Source: Planctomycetota bacterium (GTDB lineage Bacteria > Planctomycetota > Planctomycetia > Pirellulales > Pirellulaceae). From it: DNA of 64,000 nt. A model generated the notes under the pieces. It saw only the letters and a program-made list of their open reading frames with translations. It was not told the origin of the DNA and did not search any database. Each line of letters begins with the position of its first letter. Position 1 is the stretch's first letter. The translations under genes and the position numbers were made by a program. The stretch lies in assembly GCA_026692865.1 (NCBI GenBank), contig JAPLNI010000025.1, forward strand, positions 1 through 64,000. The letters are read 5' to 3'. Below are positions 46,055-54,829 of the stretch, one piece after another.

Positions 46055-47803
46055 CTACTTGTCTTTGTTGATTTTCTCGAGCAGCCGCATGCGAATGCGA
46101 TTTCCGGCTTCTTGTGGCGAACCATCCATTTTGTACCAAGAAAACGATTCGTCGAACTCCTTTTTTTGCTCGTAGACACGCCCAAGAATGTATCTCGCTT
46201 GCGGTCTCCAACGTTCGGTGCCGTCGATTTGTAAGAGCCGTTGATCCATCCAGTTCGTAGATGCCTCAAGATTCTGAAGGTCGAATTGCAACATGCCCAG
46301 AAACGCATTGGAATCCAGTTTTGCAGTTCGATAAAAGCCTTGTGCTTGCCCGACGCGATACTGATATTCTTCTTGCGTTTCATTAGGCTTACGAATCATC
46401 TGCAGCTCTTGTTGGATGTCTCGATCATAAGCCAGCTTGGCCAAAGTCTCTTCGTCTATTCGTAGGTTCATGTACTTTTTGGCAGCTCCGTCGGAATCGA
46501 TATTCGTTTCAAAATTCCCTTTAAAATGAGCCGTACGTGCATCGCTTACAAGACTCTCGTTCATGTAAGCACCGTAAGTAATTTGATAGTTAATCGAAAA
46601 GGGGCTTCGGTCATTGATCCGATTTCGAACGCTTTGATTATAAAGCTGCGAAAGCCATGGAAGCTCCCAGAGCCTCACATCGAGCGATGGATCTATGACC
46701 GCGAGCTTTGACGCGATTGACGCGACATCGGTTGCGACTTGCATACGATTTTCGCCAGTGAGCGATTGCTGAAGGGCTTGAACCGATCTTCCTACTGAAA
46801 AAGGCTCCACGTCGATCAACGCAACAAGTGGCTTTAAATCAGCCGATCCGATTGGATAGTCAAAGCGACCTGGCAGTTTGGCACGTCGAAGCACGTTCGG
46901 ATCTGACTTTGCCTGCCGAAGGGTCGCTACGGCTGGCTCGTCTGCGTTGGGAAACGGAAGTCCCCAGCGCGGTTCGAAGAGGTAGACTTCGCTTCCGATC
47001 AAGACCCCGATCGCCCAAAGATGCAAGTCCGACGAAGGAAAGCTTTTCAAAGGTTCCGTAACAGTATTCATGGGCAAGGCCAACATGACCGCGGGAATGC
47101 CCTGCTGGAAAAGCAGTTGCGTAAACACACGACCGCGTTGATAAGCATCACCGCGACCAAAGTGGAGTGTCTGCCATGGGAGTGCTCGATAACCCATTCC
47201 CAAATCGGTAAGCGGCATCGATGGATTTAGCGGCAAGGCTTCAACGTCTTTAGCAGTACCCTCCAACGCGACATTACGAACAGTCCAGTCAAAAAGCTTG
47301 AGCGTTTTCTCAAGCGCAGCCCCCTCATCGGCAGATAGCTTTCCCTTTTGTTTTTCAAGCCATGGCTGAAACAGCGGATCAAGGTATGGTCGTTCGCTTA
47401 CCCAAAAACCGAGGTCGCTCATCATCTGGCTTTGAAGCAAGTACTCGCACTCGGCCTCGCCGAATTCCATCGACCCTAATCTTGCAAACAGTGGATCGTT
47501 GCGAATGTCTGCTGCAACCGTATCAATCAGGGCGGGTCTATTCCACGGAGACGAATCTTCACGAGGCGTCGACCAAGCATTCAGTTGGTTCAGCACTTCT
47601 TTCGCTGCCGTCGTGCGATCAAATCGCATGATAAACGGGAGGTACTTCATCGCCTTGCCGATCGAGTCGGAACGTTCCAGTTCCTCGAAAGATTCGACTT
47701 GCCTCAACCGAATCTCTCGAGAATCATCCTCGAAGCAGCCCGGGAAAATAGCTGCCGAACTCGCAAAAAGAGAGCAAAAAATCAGTGATTTTCGTGTCAA
47801 CAT
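46055..47803 (-). CDS. Probable lipoprotein with helical repeats, unknown function
   Basis: From the ATG at 47803 the protein has 582 residues. It begins MLTRKSLIFCSLFASSAAIF followed by PGC, a lipoprotein signal with the acylated cysteine at 23. The middle contains AYQRGRVFTQLLFQQGIPAVMLALP and DLHLWAIGVLIGSEVYLFEPRWGLP, reminiscent of transglutaminase-like domains, although the catalytic triad is not evident. The C-terminal 150 residues look like TPR helices (LDSNAFLGMLQFDLQNLEASTNWM; WRPQARYILGRVYEQKKEFDESFSWY). It is upstream of the repeat region and downstream of the acetyltransferase gene in the same direction. Confidence 0.75.
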   Translation of the reverse strand: MLTRKSLIFCSLFASSAAIFPGCFEDDSREIRLRQVESFEELERSDSIGKAMKYLPFIMRFDRTTAAKEVLNQLNAWSTPREDSSPWNRPALIDTVAADIRNDPLFARLGSMEFGEAECEYLLQSQMMSDLGFWVSERPYLDPLFQPWLEKQKGKLSADEGAALEKTLKLFDWTVRNVALEGTAKDVEALPLNPSMPLTDLGMGYRALPWQTLHFGRGDAYQRGRVFTQLLFQQGIPAVMLALPMNTVTEPLKSFPSSDLHLWAIGVLIGSEVYLFEPRWGLPFPNADEPAVATLRQAKSDPNVLRRAKLPGRFDYPIGSADLKPLVALIDVEPFSVGRSVQALQQSLTGENRMQVATDVASIASKLAVIDPSLDVRLWELPWLSQLYNQSVRNRINDRSPFSINYQITYGAYMNESLVSDARTAHFKGNFETNIDSDGAAKKYMNLRIDEETLAKLAYDRDIQQELQMIRKPNETQEEYQYRVGQAQGFYRTAKLDSNAFLGMLQFDLQNLEASTNWMDQRLLQIDGTERWRPQARYILGRVYEQKKEFDESFSWYKMDGSPQEAGNRIRMRLLEKINKDK

Positions 47804-47869
47804 GGCGTTTTGGGGATGCGGGAAGATTCGGTCAACCAAATGATCATACGCTCGAGCCATCCAGGTGGC

Positions 47870-48343
47870 TCATTCTTCGTCAATCTCGGAGTTCATTTGG
47901 TCGCGAGTTTTGAGCTGATAAAATAGGGCTCGCTTTTGGTCCGGAAGAGCATATTGAAAACCGAGGTTCCGCAAAAAGTTGTCAGAAGCACTGATTGCCA
48001 TGACCTCAAGGACACCTTTTTCACGGGCTTTTTCAACGCAGCATCGAACCAGCTCGCTACCGATTCCACGTCCGTGAAAATCTTCGTGGACCGCAAGACA
48101 TTGAACTTCGGAAAGCTTTCGCGAGTAGATCTCAACGGCAGAGAAACCAACGATCAATTTCGTCTCCTCTTCTGGAATGGTTACTTCCGCCACAAAGCCA
48201 TTTCCGATCAGCGTTAGTAATTCTGCTTTGGTCCGCTTGAGAAGTTTTTTCGCGGTCACATAGGGCTGCAGCAAGGATTGAATGGCTGGCAAGTCCGATT
48301 CAGTGGCTGGTCGAACTATGTATTCAAGATGACGGTGAGGCAA
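47870..48343 (-). CDS. GNAT-family N-acetyltransferase
   Basis: This 157-residue protein has the GNAT fold. It shows YIVRPATESDLPAIQSLLQPYV at the start and the acetyl-CoA loop VQCLAVHEDFHGRGIGSELV, with the R/Q-x-x-G-x-G/A pattern. KGVLEVMAISASDNFLRNLGF follows. The last segment and overall length resemble the C-terminal acetyltransferase domain of ArgA-type N-acetylglutamate synthases, so a role in arginine synthesis is possible but not shown. It lies nine bases downstream of hisS in the same direction and is probably cotranscribed with it. Confidence 0.86.
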   Translation of the reverse strand: MPHRHLEYIVRPATESDLPAIQSLLQPYVTAKKLLKRTKAELLTLIGNGFVAEVTIPEEETKLIVGFSAVEIYSRKLSEVQCLAVHEDFHGRGIGSELVRCCVEKAREKGVLEVMAISASDNFLRNLGFQYALPDQKRALFYQLKTRDQMNSEIDEE

Positions 48344-48352
48344 TCTTTGGTC

Positions 48353-49708
48353 CTACTTTGAGGTCGTGCTTGAGGAAATAATTTTGGCGATTGCGTCGAG
48401 CAGCGGTTGTGGATTTTCGCTCCAATGGACAACTTCGGAAGATTTATTACGCAGATCTTTGACTTGGCAATTTCCCGCATTGAGTTCATCCGATCCGGCC
48501 ACAAGAGCCACTGCGAATCCGCGATCGTCGGCGAATTTTAGCTGAGCTCCAAGCTTCTTGGAATCTGGGTAAAATTCCACGTTATATCCACCACGACGAA
48601 CCACAGAGCAGAGCTTCATGTAGTCGTTCAATCGATCGGCATCAAAAAACGGAACGAACACGTCGGCAGTGGTTTTAGGCTTTTCTAATTGGTTCAATTG
48701 CTCCATGGCAGCGATGAGTCGATCAAGTCCTAACGAGGCACCGATCCCGGGAAGATGCTGCTTGGTATACAAACCAGCCAAATTATCGTAGCGACCACCG
48801 CTGCACACGCTTCCGATCGAAGGCAAATCTTGCAGCAGCGTTTCAAAAACGACTCCGGTGTAATAGTCCAATCCGCGAGCGATCGTCACATCAACGCGAT
48901 AGCGATCTTCGGAAACTCCGGCTGCTTGCAATCCGTCGATGATAGCGCGAAGTCTCGAGACCCCAGCCATGCCCGAGTCGTTTCCAACAAGCGCATGCTC
49001 CAGCTGACTCAATAACTCGTTGCTGTCCCCGTTCATATTGCACAGACCTAGGACAGTGGTAGCTTGTTCGGCCGTTAATCCTCCAACCCGTTGCAATTCT
49101 TCGTCGACGACATCGGGGCCGAGCTTCTCGAGCTTATCGATCGCTCTCAAGACAGCCTGGCTTCGGTCGAGTAACCCCAACTGCTCCAAGAGGCCATTGA
49201 GTATCTGCCGATTGTTGATGCGAACTTGAAATCGTTCGATACCGATAGCTTTTAGCAAGTCATGTATCACAAGAGCTGTTTCCACATCCGAAGCAACACT
49301 CTCGGTTCCAATCGTATCGAAATCACATTGAACAAATTCTCGATAGCGACCAGCTTGGGTGTTTTCGCCTCGCCATACCGGAGCAATGTGGTATCGCTTG
49401 AAAGGCGTACCCAGTTTGCCTATGTGCTGAGCAGCGAATCGAGCGAGAGGAATAGTCAAATCGAATCGCATTCCGACTTGCCTTCCGCCGTGTTCGAATC
49501 GGTACATCTGCCGATCGGTCTCGTCGGAGCCCTTTCCTGCGAGGATCTCAAGGTACTCAAGAGCTGGCGTATCAATGGGTGAAAAACCGTAACTGCGATA
49601 GACGCGTCGCGCGGTCTCCATCAATCGCTCGCGAGGAATCATGATCTCGGGAAGATAATCACGAAATCCTTTCAGCGTGCGTGGTTCGATCAATTGCTGG
49701 GTACTCAT
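48353..49708 (-). CDS. hisS: Histidyl-tRNA synthetase
   Basis: This class II aminoacyl-tRNA synthetase of 451 residues charges tRNA-His. Motif 1 is GFRDYLPEIMIPRERLMETARRVY. Motif 2 is KRYHIAPVWRGENTQAGRYREFVQCDFD. The histidine-binding HisA loop is RGLDYYTGVVFE. Motif 3 is PGIGASLGLDRLIAAM. The C-terminal anticodon-binding domain follows (DVFVPFFDADRLNDYMKL...ALVAGSDEL). The shorter HisZ paralogue lacks that domain, so HisS is the better call. Downstream come the acetyltransferase and lipoprotein genes. Confidence 0.96.
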   Translation of the reverse strand: MSTQQLIEPRTLKGFRDYLPEIMIPRERLMETARRVYRSYGFSPIDTPALEYLEILAGKGSDETDRQMYRFEHGGRQVGMRFDLTIPLARFAAQHIGKLGTPFKRYHIAPVWRGENTQAGRYREFVQCDFDTIGTESVASDVETALVIHDLLKAIGIERFQVRINNRQILNGLLEQLGLLDRSQAVLRAIDKLEKLGPDVVDEELQRVGGLTAEQATTVLGLCNMNGDSNELLSQLEHALVGNDSGMAGVSRLRAIIDGLQAAGVSEDRYRVDVTIARGLDYYTGVVFETLLQDLPSIGSVCSGGRYDNLAGLYTKQHLPGIGASLGLDRLIAAMEQLNQLEKPKTTADVFVPFFDADRLNDYMKLCSVVRRGGYNVEFYPDSKKLGAQLKFADDRGFAVALVAGSDELNAGNCQVKDLRNKSSEVVHWSENPQPLLDAIAKIISSSTTSK

Positions 49709-49718
49709 CTAGTGCTTC

Positions 49719-50192
49719 CTACAACGACAATATTGGAAGCATGGGTGGTTCAGGGGTTCGAAGATTTTTTATCGAGGATGGAGCAAATAGAGCTTCGGTG
49801 TATTCGGCAATTTGTTCGGCTGTCTCGAAGTATTTGTCATAAACCGAGTCGTCATCGTACTCGCACTTGGCGGTCGTGTAGTCGCGGCAAATTTGGGGAC
49901 GAGTCTCATAGATACCGCAGCGATGATCATTCTGCAGGTGCTTACATGTTGTGTGAACTAGCAAGTACCAAGTCTCGTCTTCGACAAACATAGTTGCACG
50001 GTCATGAAGCAAATACCAACGGATAAAGTCGTAATCCTGCGATGTAGTCGGAGCTTCGATTGGCAAAGCAAAATATCGACAGCAACGGGCGGTACAATAG
50101 TCGCATAGGCTGTCTTCCTTGGGAACGTCCTCGCGAAGCGGCTTCTTCCCGTTGATGGTCTTGGCTGGTGGGCTAATTGTATTTACATACAT
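49719..50192 (-). CDS. YkgJ-type cysteine-cluster protein
   Basis: This 157-residue protein (from the ATG at 50192, MYVNTISPPAKTI) has the cysteine pattern of the YkgJ/CxxCxxCC family, probably binding zinc or an iron-sulfur cluster. The cysteines are in CDYCTARCCRYF, then in TTCKHLQNDHRCGIYETRPQ and the following ICRDY. The frame is open to 50315, but the added residues look non-coding. Family members have unknown function; some are annotated as Fe-S oxidoreductases. It ends ten bases before hisS starts, suggesting an operon headed by this gene. Confidence 0.84.
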   Translation of the reverse strand: MYVNTISPPAKTINGKKPLREDVPKEDSLCDYCTARCCRYFALPIEAPTTSQDYDFIRWYLLHDRATMFVEDETWYLLVHTTCKHLQNDHRCGIYETRPQICRDYTTAKCEYDDDSVYDKYFETAEQIAEYTEALFAPSSIKNLRTPEPPMLPILSL

Positions 50193-50340
50193 AGATTGAA
50201 TCCAAATCCTTGAAGCTGAAACTGTCAGGGTGTCGCACCCAAAATCGCGTTCAATGCTAATCACGTTGCAGATTAACAAAGGATAGCTACGATGACTACC
50301 CAGTACTACTCGCAATCAGCATCTAACAAAACAAAAAAAC

Positions 50341-51204
50341 ATGGAAATAGTGATCACAGCCGTCGGCCCGGACAACGTTGGACTTGCAGACCCAATTATT
50401 CACGATATCACTGGTCGCGGTGCAAACATCACTGAAATTCAGATGTACAATCACGACGAAGCGGCCGTTTTCGCGATGATGTGCCGAATCGATGTCCCCC
50501 CCTCGCAATTAGGTCCGATCGAAGATTCGATGGTCGACATCGGAACTTCCAAGGGGCTGGAAATCCGCGTTTGGAGCCCCGAGAAGAGAGCGATAAAGCC
50601 GCGGCTTGCGATATGCACTACGCTAATAGAATCGACGCCGCGAGCCGTGCTGGAAGCGATTCGCGACGGAATCATCCAAGCCGAAGCGACTGTCTTGATT
50701 GGAAACAGGCAACGCTGCGCGGAGCTTGCTCAAGAGTTCAATGTACCTTTTGAGTTTATGGGACGCGAAGATGGTTCGGCTGACGATGCGTTGATGGTAA
50801 AGATATTGGATCGCTATGAAATTGACTATGTGATTCTCGCTCGCTACATGCGAGTCCTTCCTCCGGATACGTGCTGGAAGTTTGCTGGCGGTCGCATCAT
50901 CAACCTGCATCATGGTCTTCTTCCTAGCTTCCCCGGACTTCGGCCCTATCACGATGCTTTCAACGCCCGAATGTTGACCTTCGGAGCCACCTGCCACTTT
51001 ATTGTTCCCGAGCTTGACGCCGGAAATCAGACGATCAACCAATCCACATTCTCGGTCTCGCCCGGAACAAAGCTGGATGACATCATTGCACTTGGCCAAC
51101 GAGACAACGAACCGCGATGCCTGGTCGAAGGTGTCAGGCGTGTCGTCGCTCGCGAAGTTCAATTACACTTTCATCGCGTGATCGCAACCTCGAGGTTAGG
51201 ATGA
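50341..51204 (+). CDS. purU: PurU-like formyltransferase with ACT domain
   Basis: This 287-residue protein matches formyltetrahydrofolate deformylase, which releases formate from 10-formyl-THF. An N-terminal ACT domain (TAVGPDNVGLADPIIHDITG, residues 6-80) is followed by the formyltransferase fold. The Asn-His-Asp triad is visible as Asn188 and His190 in RIINLHHGLLPSFPG and Asp226 in VPELDAGNQTI. ILARYMRVL is also typical. The region after Asp226 (GNQTINQSTFSVSPG) differs from the EGPIIEQ of classic PurU, so an altered substrate is possible. It is divergent from the YkgJ/hisS operon, and its 3' end runs into a repeat element. Confidence 0.85.
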   Translation: MEIVITAVGPDNVGLADPIIHDITGRGANITEIQMYNHDEAAVFAMMCRIDVPPSQLGPIEDSMVDIGTSKGLEIRVWSPEKRAIKPRLAICTTLIESTPRAVLEAIRDGIIQAEATVLIGNRQRCAELAQEFNVPFEFMGREDGSADDALMVKILDRYEIDYVILARYMRVLPPDTCWKFAGGRIINLHHGLLPSFPGLRPYHDAFNARMLTFGATCHFIVPELDAGNQTINQSTFSVSPGTKLDDIIALGQRDNEPRCLVEGVRRVVAREVQLHFHRVIATSRLG

Positions 51205-51306
51205 AAAAACCTGAGCCGAGCCACGGGTTTCAATTTTGCAACAGTTTGCCAGATAGCACCCGAGGCTAGCGCCTACGGCTCAAGAAATCGCCCTTTTCAT
51301 CACCCC
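51197..51306 (-). repeat. ~110-bp palindromic interspersed element, copy B
   Basis: Read on the minus strand it begins GGGGTGATGAAAAGGGCGAT, contains TTGAGCCGTAGGCGCTAGCC and TCGGGTGCTAT, and ends GAAACCCGTGGCTCGGCTCA, then GGTTTTTTCATCC. It matches copy A at 41271-41390 along most of its length, lacking only a few bases near the right arm. It begins at the end of the purU-like gene and lies 38 bases before the next gene. Confidence 0.85.
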
Positions 51307-51343
51307 ACCTCGGGGCCTTAAGATTGGTCAGGAAGATACACGA

Positions 51344-52390
51344 ATGAAATCCAAACCACGTAGTCATTCAAAATTCAATACAGTCAATTCCATCGAATGT
51401 AATCGACTACAGTTTTTGCTTTGTGCGTTGCTCGTTACTTGCATATCCGGATGCGGACCATCTGCGACACGAATCGAAGCAGCCGACAAGTTTGATGGTA
51501 CGTTAGCAAAACTATCTCCTACTCGCGCTATGGAAAGCATAAAGTCCCTGTGCGCAATCGGACCGCGATTTAGCGGTTCAACGGGTATGACTAAGCAGCA
51601 AGAACTTCTCGAAAAGAAGTTCACTGAACTTGGAGCGAAAATCATTTGGCAGCCATTCACGGTCCGCTCGCCACTTGATGGCCAGCCAGTGGAGATGAAG
51701 AACTTGATCGTTCAATACTTTCCAGAGCGAACGAAACGCGTTTTGATTGCTGCTCACTATGACACACGTCCTTTTCCTGATCGTGACCCGACTAATCCAC
51801 GAGGGATTTTTGTCGGCGCAAACGATGGGGCCAGTGGTGTCGCTCTGTTAATTGAGTTGGCTCATCTCCTGAACTATGCAACCAAGAACGCTCCAGACTC
51901 GATCGCTGTCGGCGTCGATCTAGTACTCTTCGATGGAGAAGAGTTGGTCTACCAGGAAGGACGCGATGAGTACTTCCTAGGATCTATCTTTTTTGCTCGT
52001 GAGTATCTCGCCAGTCCTCCTGGCTACACCTACAACGCCGGTGTACTGGTCGATATGATCGGCGATGCAGATCTCTCGCTGTACTACGAAGAAAACTCAC
52101 TCAAGTATGCCATTAATGTGACGAAAGAGTTATGGAAGATCGCGGCTGAACTGAAGCTGAAAGAGTTTAAAACTAAACTGCTTCACGCCGTACGCGACGA
52201 CCATTTGCCGTTGAACGAAATAGCAAAAATTCCGACCTGCGACATAATCGATCTTGACTACAACGATCGAATCAAAAAGCGACTTAATTACTGGCATACA
52301 ACCCAGGATACGCCTGATAAATGCAGCGGCGAATCAATCGTAAAAGTTGCCTCCGTAGTTTGGGTTTGGATTCAACGTCAGAAACCCTAA
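51344..52390 (+). CDS. M28-family peptidase/glutaminyl cyclase-like lipoprotein
   Basis: This 348-residue protein has a lipoprotein signal ending at Cys37 (LLCALLVTCISGC). The catalytic part is the zinc peptidase fold of family M28, close to glutaminyl-peptide cyclotransferases. Visible are RVLIAAHYDTRPFPDRDPTN, the metal-binding Asp161 in GANDGASGVALLIELA, Glu199-Glu200 in LVLFDGEEL, and a later His in VRDDHLPLNEI. It may cyclise N-terminal glutamine or act as an aminopeptidase. It faces the periplasm or outer surface. Its stop codon overlaps that of the convergent ABC permease gene. Confidence 0.86.
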   Translation: MKSKPRSHSKFNTVNSIECNRLQFLLCALLVTCISGCGPSATRIEAADKFDGTLAKLSPTRAMESIKSLCAIGPRFSGSTGMTKQQELLEKKFTELGAKIIWQPFTVRSPLDGQPVEMKNLIVQYFPERTKRVLIAAHYDTRPFPDRDPTNPRGIFVGANDGASGVALLIELAHLLNYATKNAPDSIAVGVDLVLFDGEELVYQEGRDEYFLGSIFFAREYLASPPGYTYNAGVLVDMIGDADLSLYYEENSLKYAINVTKELWKIAAELKLKEFKTKLLHAVRDDHLPLNEIAKIPTCDIIDLDYNDRIKKRLNYWHTTQDTPDKCSGESIVKVASVVWVWIQRQKP

Positions 52391-54756
52391 AGATCTTGTC
52401 GATAAAGAAGGCTACAGCCTATCACAAGCATCACGCCGATGAACAAAGCGTTGCTCCAAAAGGGTTGCCAGAAATCGGTCGGTTGGATGATGCTTTCTTG
52501 CAGCTCGCTAGTCTCTCGTCCAAGCGAAAACGGGTCTTCGTCCGTGATGCAGGACCGAATTGTTGTACCAACAGCAGCCGGTTTCGGATTCATCCAAAAG
52601 AGTGGGCTTACGATCCGATGGAAGATCGTATCGACGAGACTGGGTGTTGGTGTAATGCTTTGAACGACTTGCTTATCAACTGGATTCCATACGCTGATTT
52701 GATTTACTCCCCACGCGATCCACCACTTCCCAGTTGCATCGATATGAATTGCAGAAACTCGATCACTCAAGGGAAGACGCGGGATCGTCCATTTCTCACC
52801 CGTCGCATCGATGCTCCAGATTTTTCCGTCACGGTCCAGCACAACAAACGATTGATCGATAGAGGACATAATCACCTTGCGAGGCACGACGGATCCGAGT
52901 CCTTCGATTGCTAACGGGACACCAAGTTTGAGCGACTTAGCATCTTCGATAGGAACTCTCATCATTCCCTGCTTGTTAGTAGCGACTAAAACCGTCTGAT
53001 TGTTTGCAGCAATCAACGCGAGTGTTCCCTCAGGCAGCTCCAGATCGAGACTATTGGCTGGCTCGAACTGATTCGATCCACTCGTCCGAAGCGCAACTAA
53101 GTTTCCGCGAGTGTAAACAAAAAAATTCTCCTGATCGAAGCTTGGAGTCAAGTCCATCGGTGATTGCGGTTGCCAATCCGAAGGCGTCATCGAAGGGTAA
53201 GTATCAGAGGGTTTGCTATATGGCAAAGCAAACCCGAATAAGCTGACCTGCGGTCGGCCATCGTCCATGTTTGCTGCCTCACGATCAAGTCGAAAGAGTC
53301 CACGTTCGGTCAATGCAACGAGCGTGTCATTCCATTTGATTACTCTGCGCGTCCGCGGAGGAAACTCAGGACCGCTATCGATACGTTGGTCACTCCAAAG
53401 AGGCGGCGCGTTGGTTTGGACCGATGCTTCCGCTTGTGAAGTTGATTGGCTTCCGGGTTCTTGAAGCTCTGGTAGCTTAGCAATTTGCAATCGGATACTG
53501 TCGCTTTGAATGCCACCGAATGGAATCCGATAAGGCCTTCCAAAATACAAAGCACTATCGGGCTTGATCCAGAACGGCCCAATAATGGTCTCTTCACCCG
53601 TAGTTTCACCGTAAGCCGTTTGCCAAAGATTGCTATCCGAATCCCACAATTGCAATCGACCACGGGCCGTCACAGAAAAGACTTTGTCGCTAATCGTTTC
53701 GATCGCGACAATCTTCGGCCACTGAGTAATAATCCCCGACATGACGTCATGAGTAATTCCGATCACCGTGCAGAATCCCCAAAAGAGAGCGGTGATTGCG
53801 ATCGAGATGATCGCATTTTTCCATATCAATCCCGATAGCATCGATACGGAATAGAAAATCATAAAGATAAAAACGAAAACCGGTATGCAAAGCAAAATAC
53901 CAGGGTTCCAGAGCTCGAGCCGCCAACCGACAAGAAGATAAAAGCCCACCAGAATAAAAGAGACGTTCCAGGCGATGAATGCCGTCGCACCAACAAATTT
54001 CGCAATGAGTAACCCAGCTCGCGAAACAGGTTTGCTCAGCAGAAGATGAAGCGAGCCGGCTTGAAACATCTCTGGAATCATGGCGCTGGTGACTACGATT
54101 CCAATGAAGACTCCAACAAGCCCCAGGCCAATTCGCATGATCGTGACAAGCAAAAATCCTTCAATAAACGGCTGAAGTTGTTTCTTTGAAATGGGTAACG
54201 GATCGCTTACTTTGATACCCGCATATCCAACCCAAATCGCATTCGACTCGCCTGATCGAATCATGCCGGGAAAGGCAATCTCGACCAATCGTCGATTTAA
54301 TCGTTGGAGCTTTTCCGTCGGAAGCTTTTCAGTATCCCCCTCGAGAAACCCCTCCAAATCACTTCGTTTTGAAGCCGTTGGCCAAGCGTCAGAAGAATAA
54401 AGTTTGGGTTTATCCAAAACGCTTGATAGGCCTTTGGATAACTCGCCCATCGGCAATCGACCACCACGATTATTCTTATTGCGGTCGATGATTTGCTGCT
54501 TGAGGTCTGGCTCCATGAGCTCCCAAACGGCTTGTTGGGATTTGGATGCTTTCCCGGAAGATGCATTAGTCAATGCATCAATCAACTGAGTCCTAGCAAG
54601 AATCTGATCGGCCTGAAACTCTGTTGTAACTCCTTGGATAATCGAAAACGGAGCGATCGCAACCAGCAAGATCGTCCAGGCAGCCATCAAAACCCACAAC
54701 ACTCGCGATCGAGCTGCTTCACTGAAGCAATCCAGAATAACGGCAAGGTAGGGCAT
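52387..54756 (-). CDS. ABC-2-type permease with inserted beta-propeller-like region
   Basis: The protein has 789 residues. The first membrane segment (residues 17-40) is followed by an extracytoplasmic helical region, then five or so hydrophobic segments between about 185 and 345 (LVTIMRIGLGLVGVFIGIVVTSAMI; the ABC-2 motif AGSLHLLLSKPVSRAGLLIAKFVGA). From about 360 to 745 there is a soluble region of repeated strands ending in tryptophan-aspartate-like turns (VFSVTARGRLQLWD; LVALTERGLFRLD; FVVLDRDGKIWSID; NQISVWNPVDKQ). This looks like a propeller. One last membrane segment closes the protein. The downstream gene on the same strand is its likely ATPase partner, except that it lies upstream in transcription. 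Confidence 0.82.
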   Translation of the reverse strand: MPYLAVILDCFSEAARSRVLWVLMAAWTILLVAIAPFSIIQGVTTEFQADQILARTQLIDALTNASSGKASKSQQAVWELMEPDLKQQIIDRNKNNRGGRLPMGELSKGLSSVLDKPKLYSSDAWPTASKRSDLEGFLEGDTEKLPTEKLQRLNRRLVEIAFPGMIRSGESNAIWVGYAGIKVSDPLPISKKQLQPFIEGFLLVTIMRIGLGLVGVFIGIVVTSAMIPEMFQAGSLHLLLSKPVSRAGLLIAKFVGATAFIAWNVSFILVGFYLLVGWRLELWNPGILLCIPVFVFIFMIFYSVSMLSGLIWKNAIISIAITALFWGFCTVIGITHDVMSGIITQWPKIVAIETISDKVFSVTARGRLQLWDSDSNLWQTAYGETTGEETIIGPFWIKPDSALYFGRPYRIPFGGIQSDSIRLQIAKLPELQEPGSQSTSQAEASVQTNAPPLWSDQRIDSGPEFPPRTRRVIKWNDTLVALTERGLFRLDREAANMDDGRPQVSLFGFALPYSKPSDTYPSMTPSDWQPQSPMDLTPSFDQENFFVYTRGNLVALRTSGSNQFEPANSLDLELPEGTLALIAANNQTVLVATNKQGMMRVPIEDAKSLKLGVPLAIEGLGSVVPRKVIMSSIDQSFVVLDRDGKIWSIDATGEKWTIPRLPLSDRVSAIHIDATGKWWIAWGVNQISVWNPVDKQVVQSITPTPSLVDTIFHRIVSPLFWMNPKPAAVGTTIRSCITDEDPFSLGRETSELQESIIQPTDFWQPFWSNALFIGVMLVIGCSLLYRQDL

Positions 54757-54829
54757 GGGAAGTTGTCAGTTGTCAGTAGGCAGTTGCAGGGGTGATGATG
54801 TTGCGGTTTCTTGGTTGGCTACTCGTCGG

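Noticed and set aside
54757-54829. GTTGTCAGTTGTCAGTAGGCA-type short repeats between the ABC genes
   Set aside because: Only a few imperfect units; too short to call an element or an operator.
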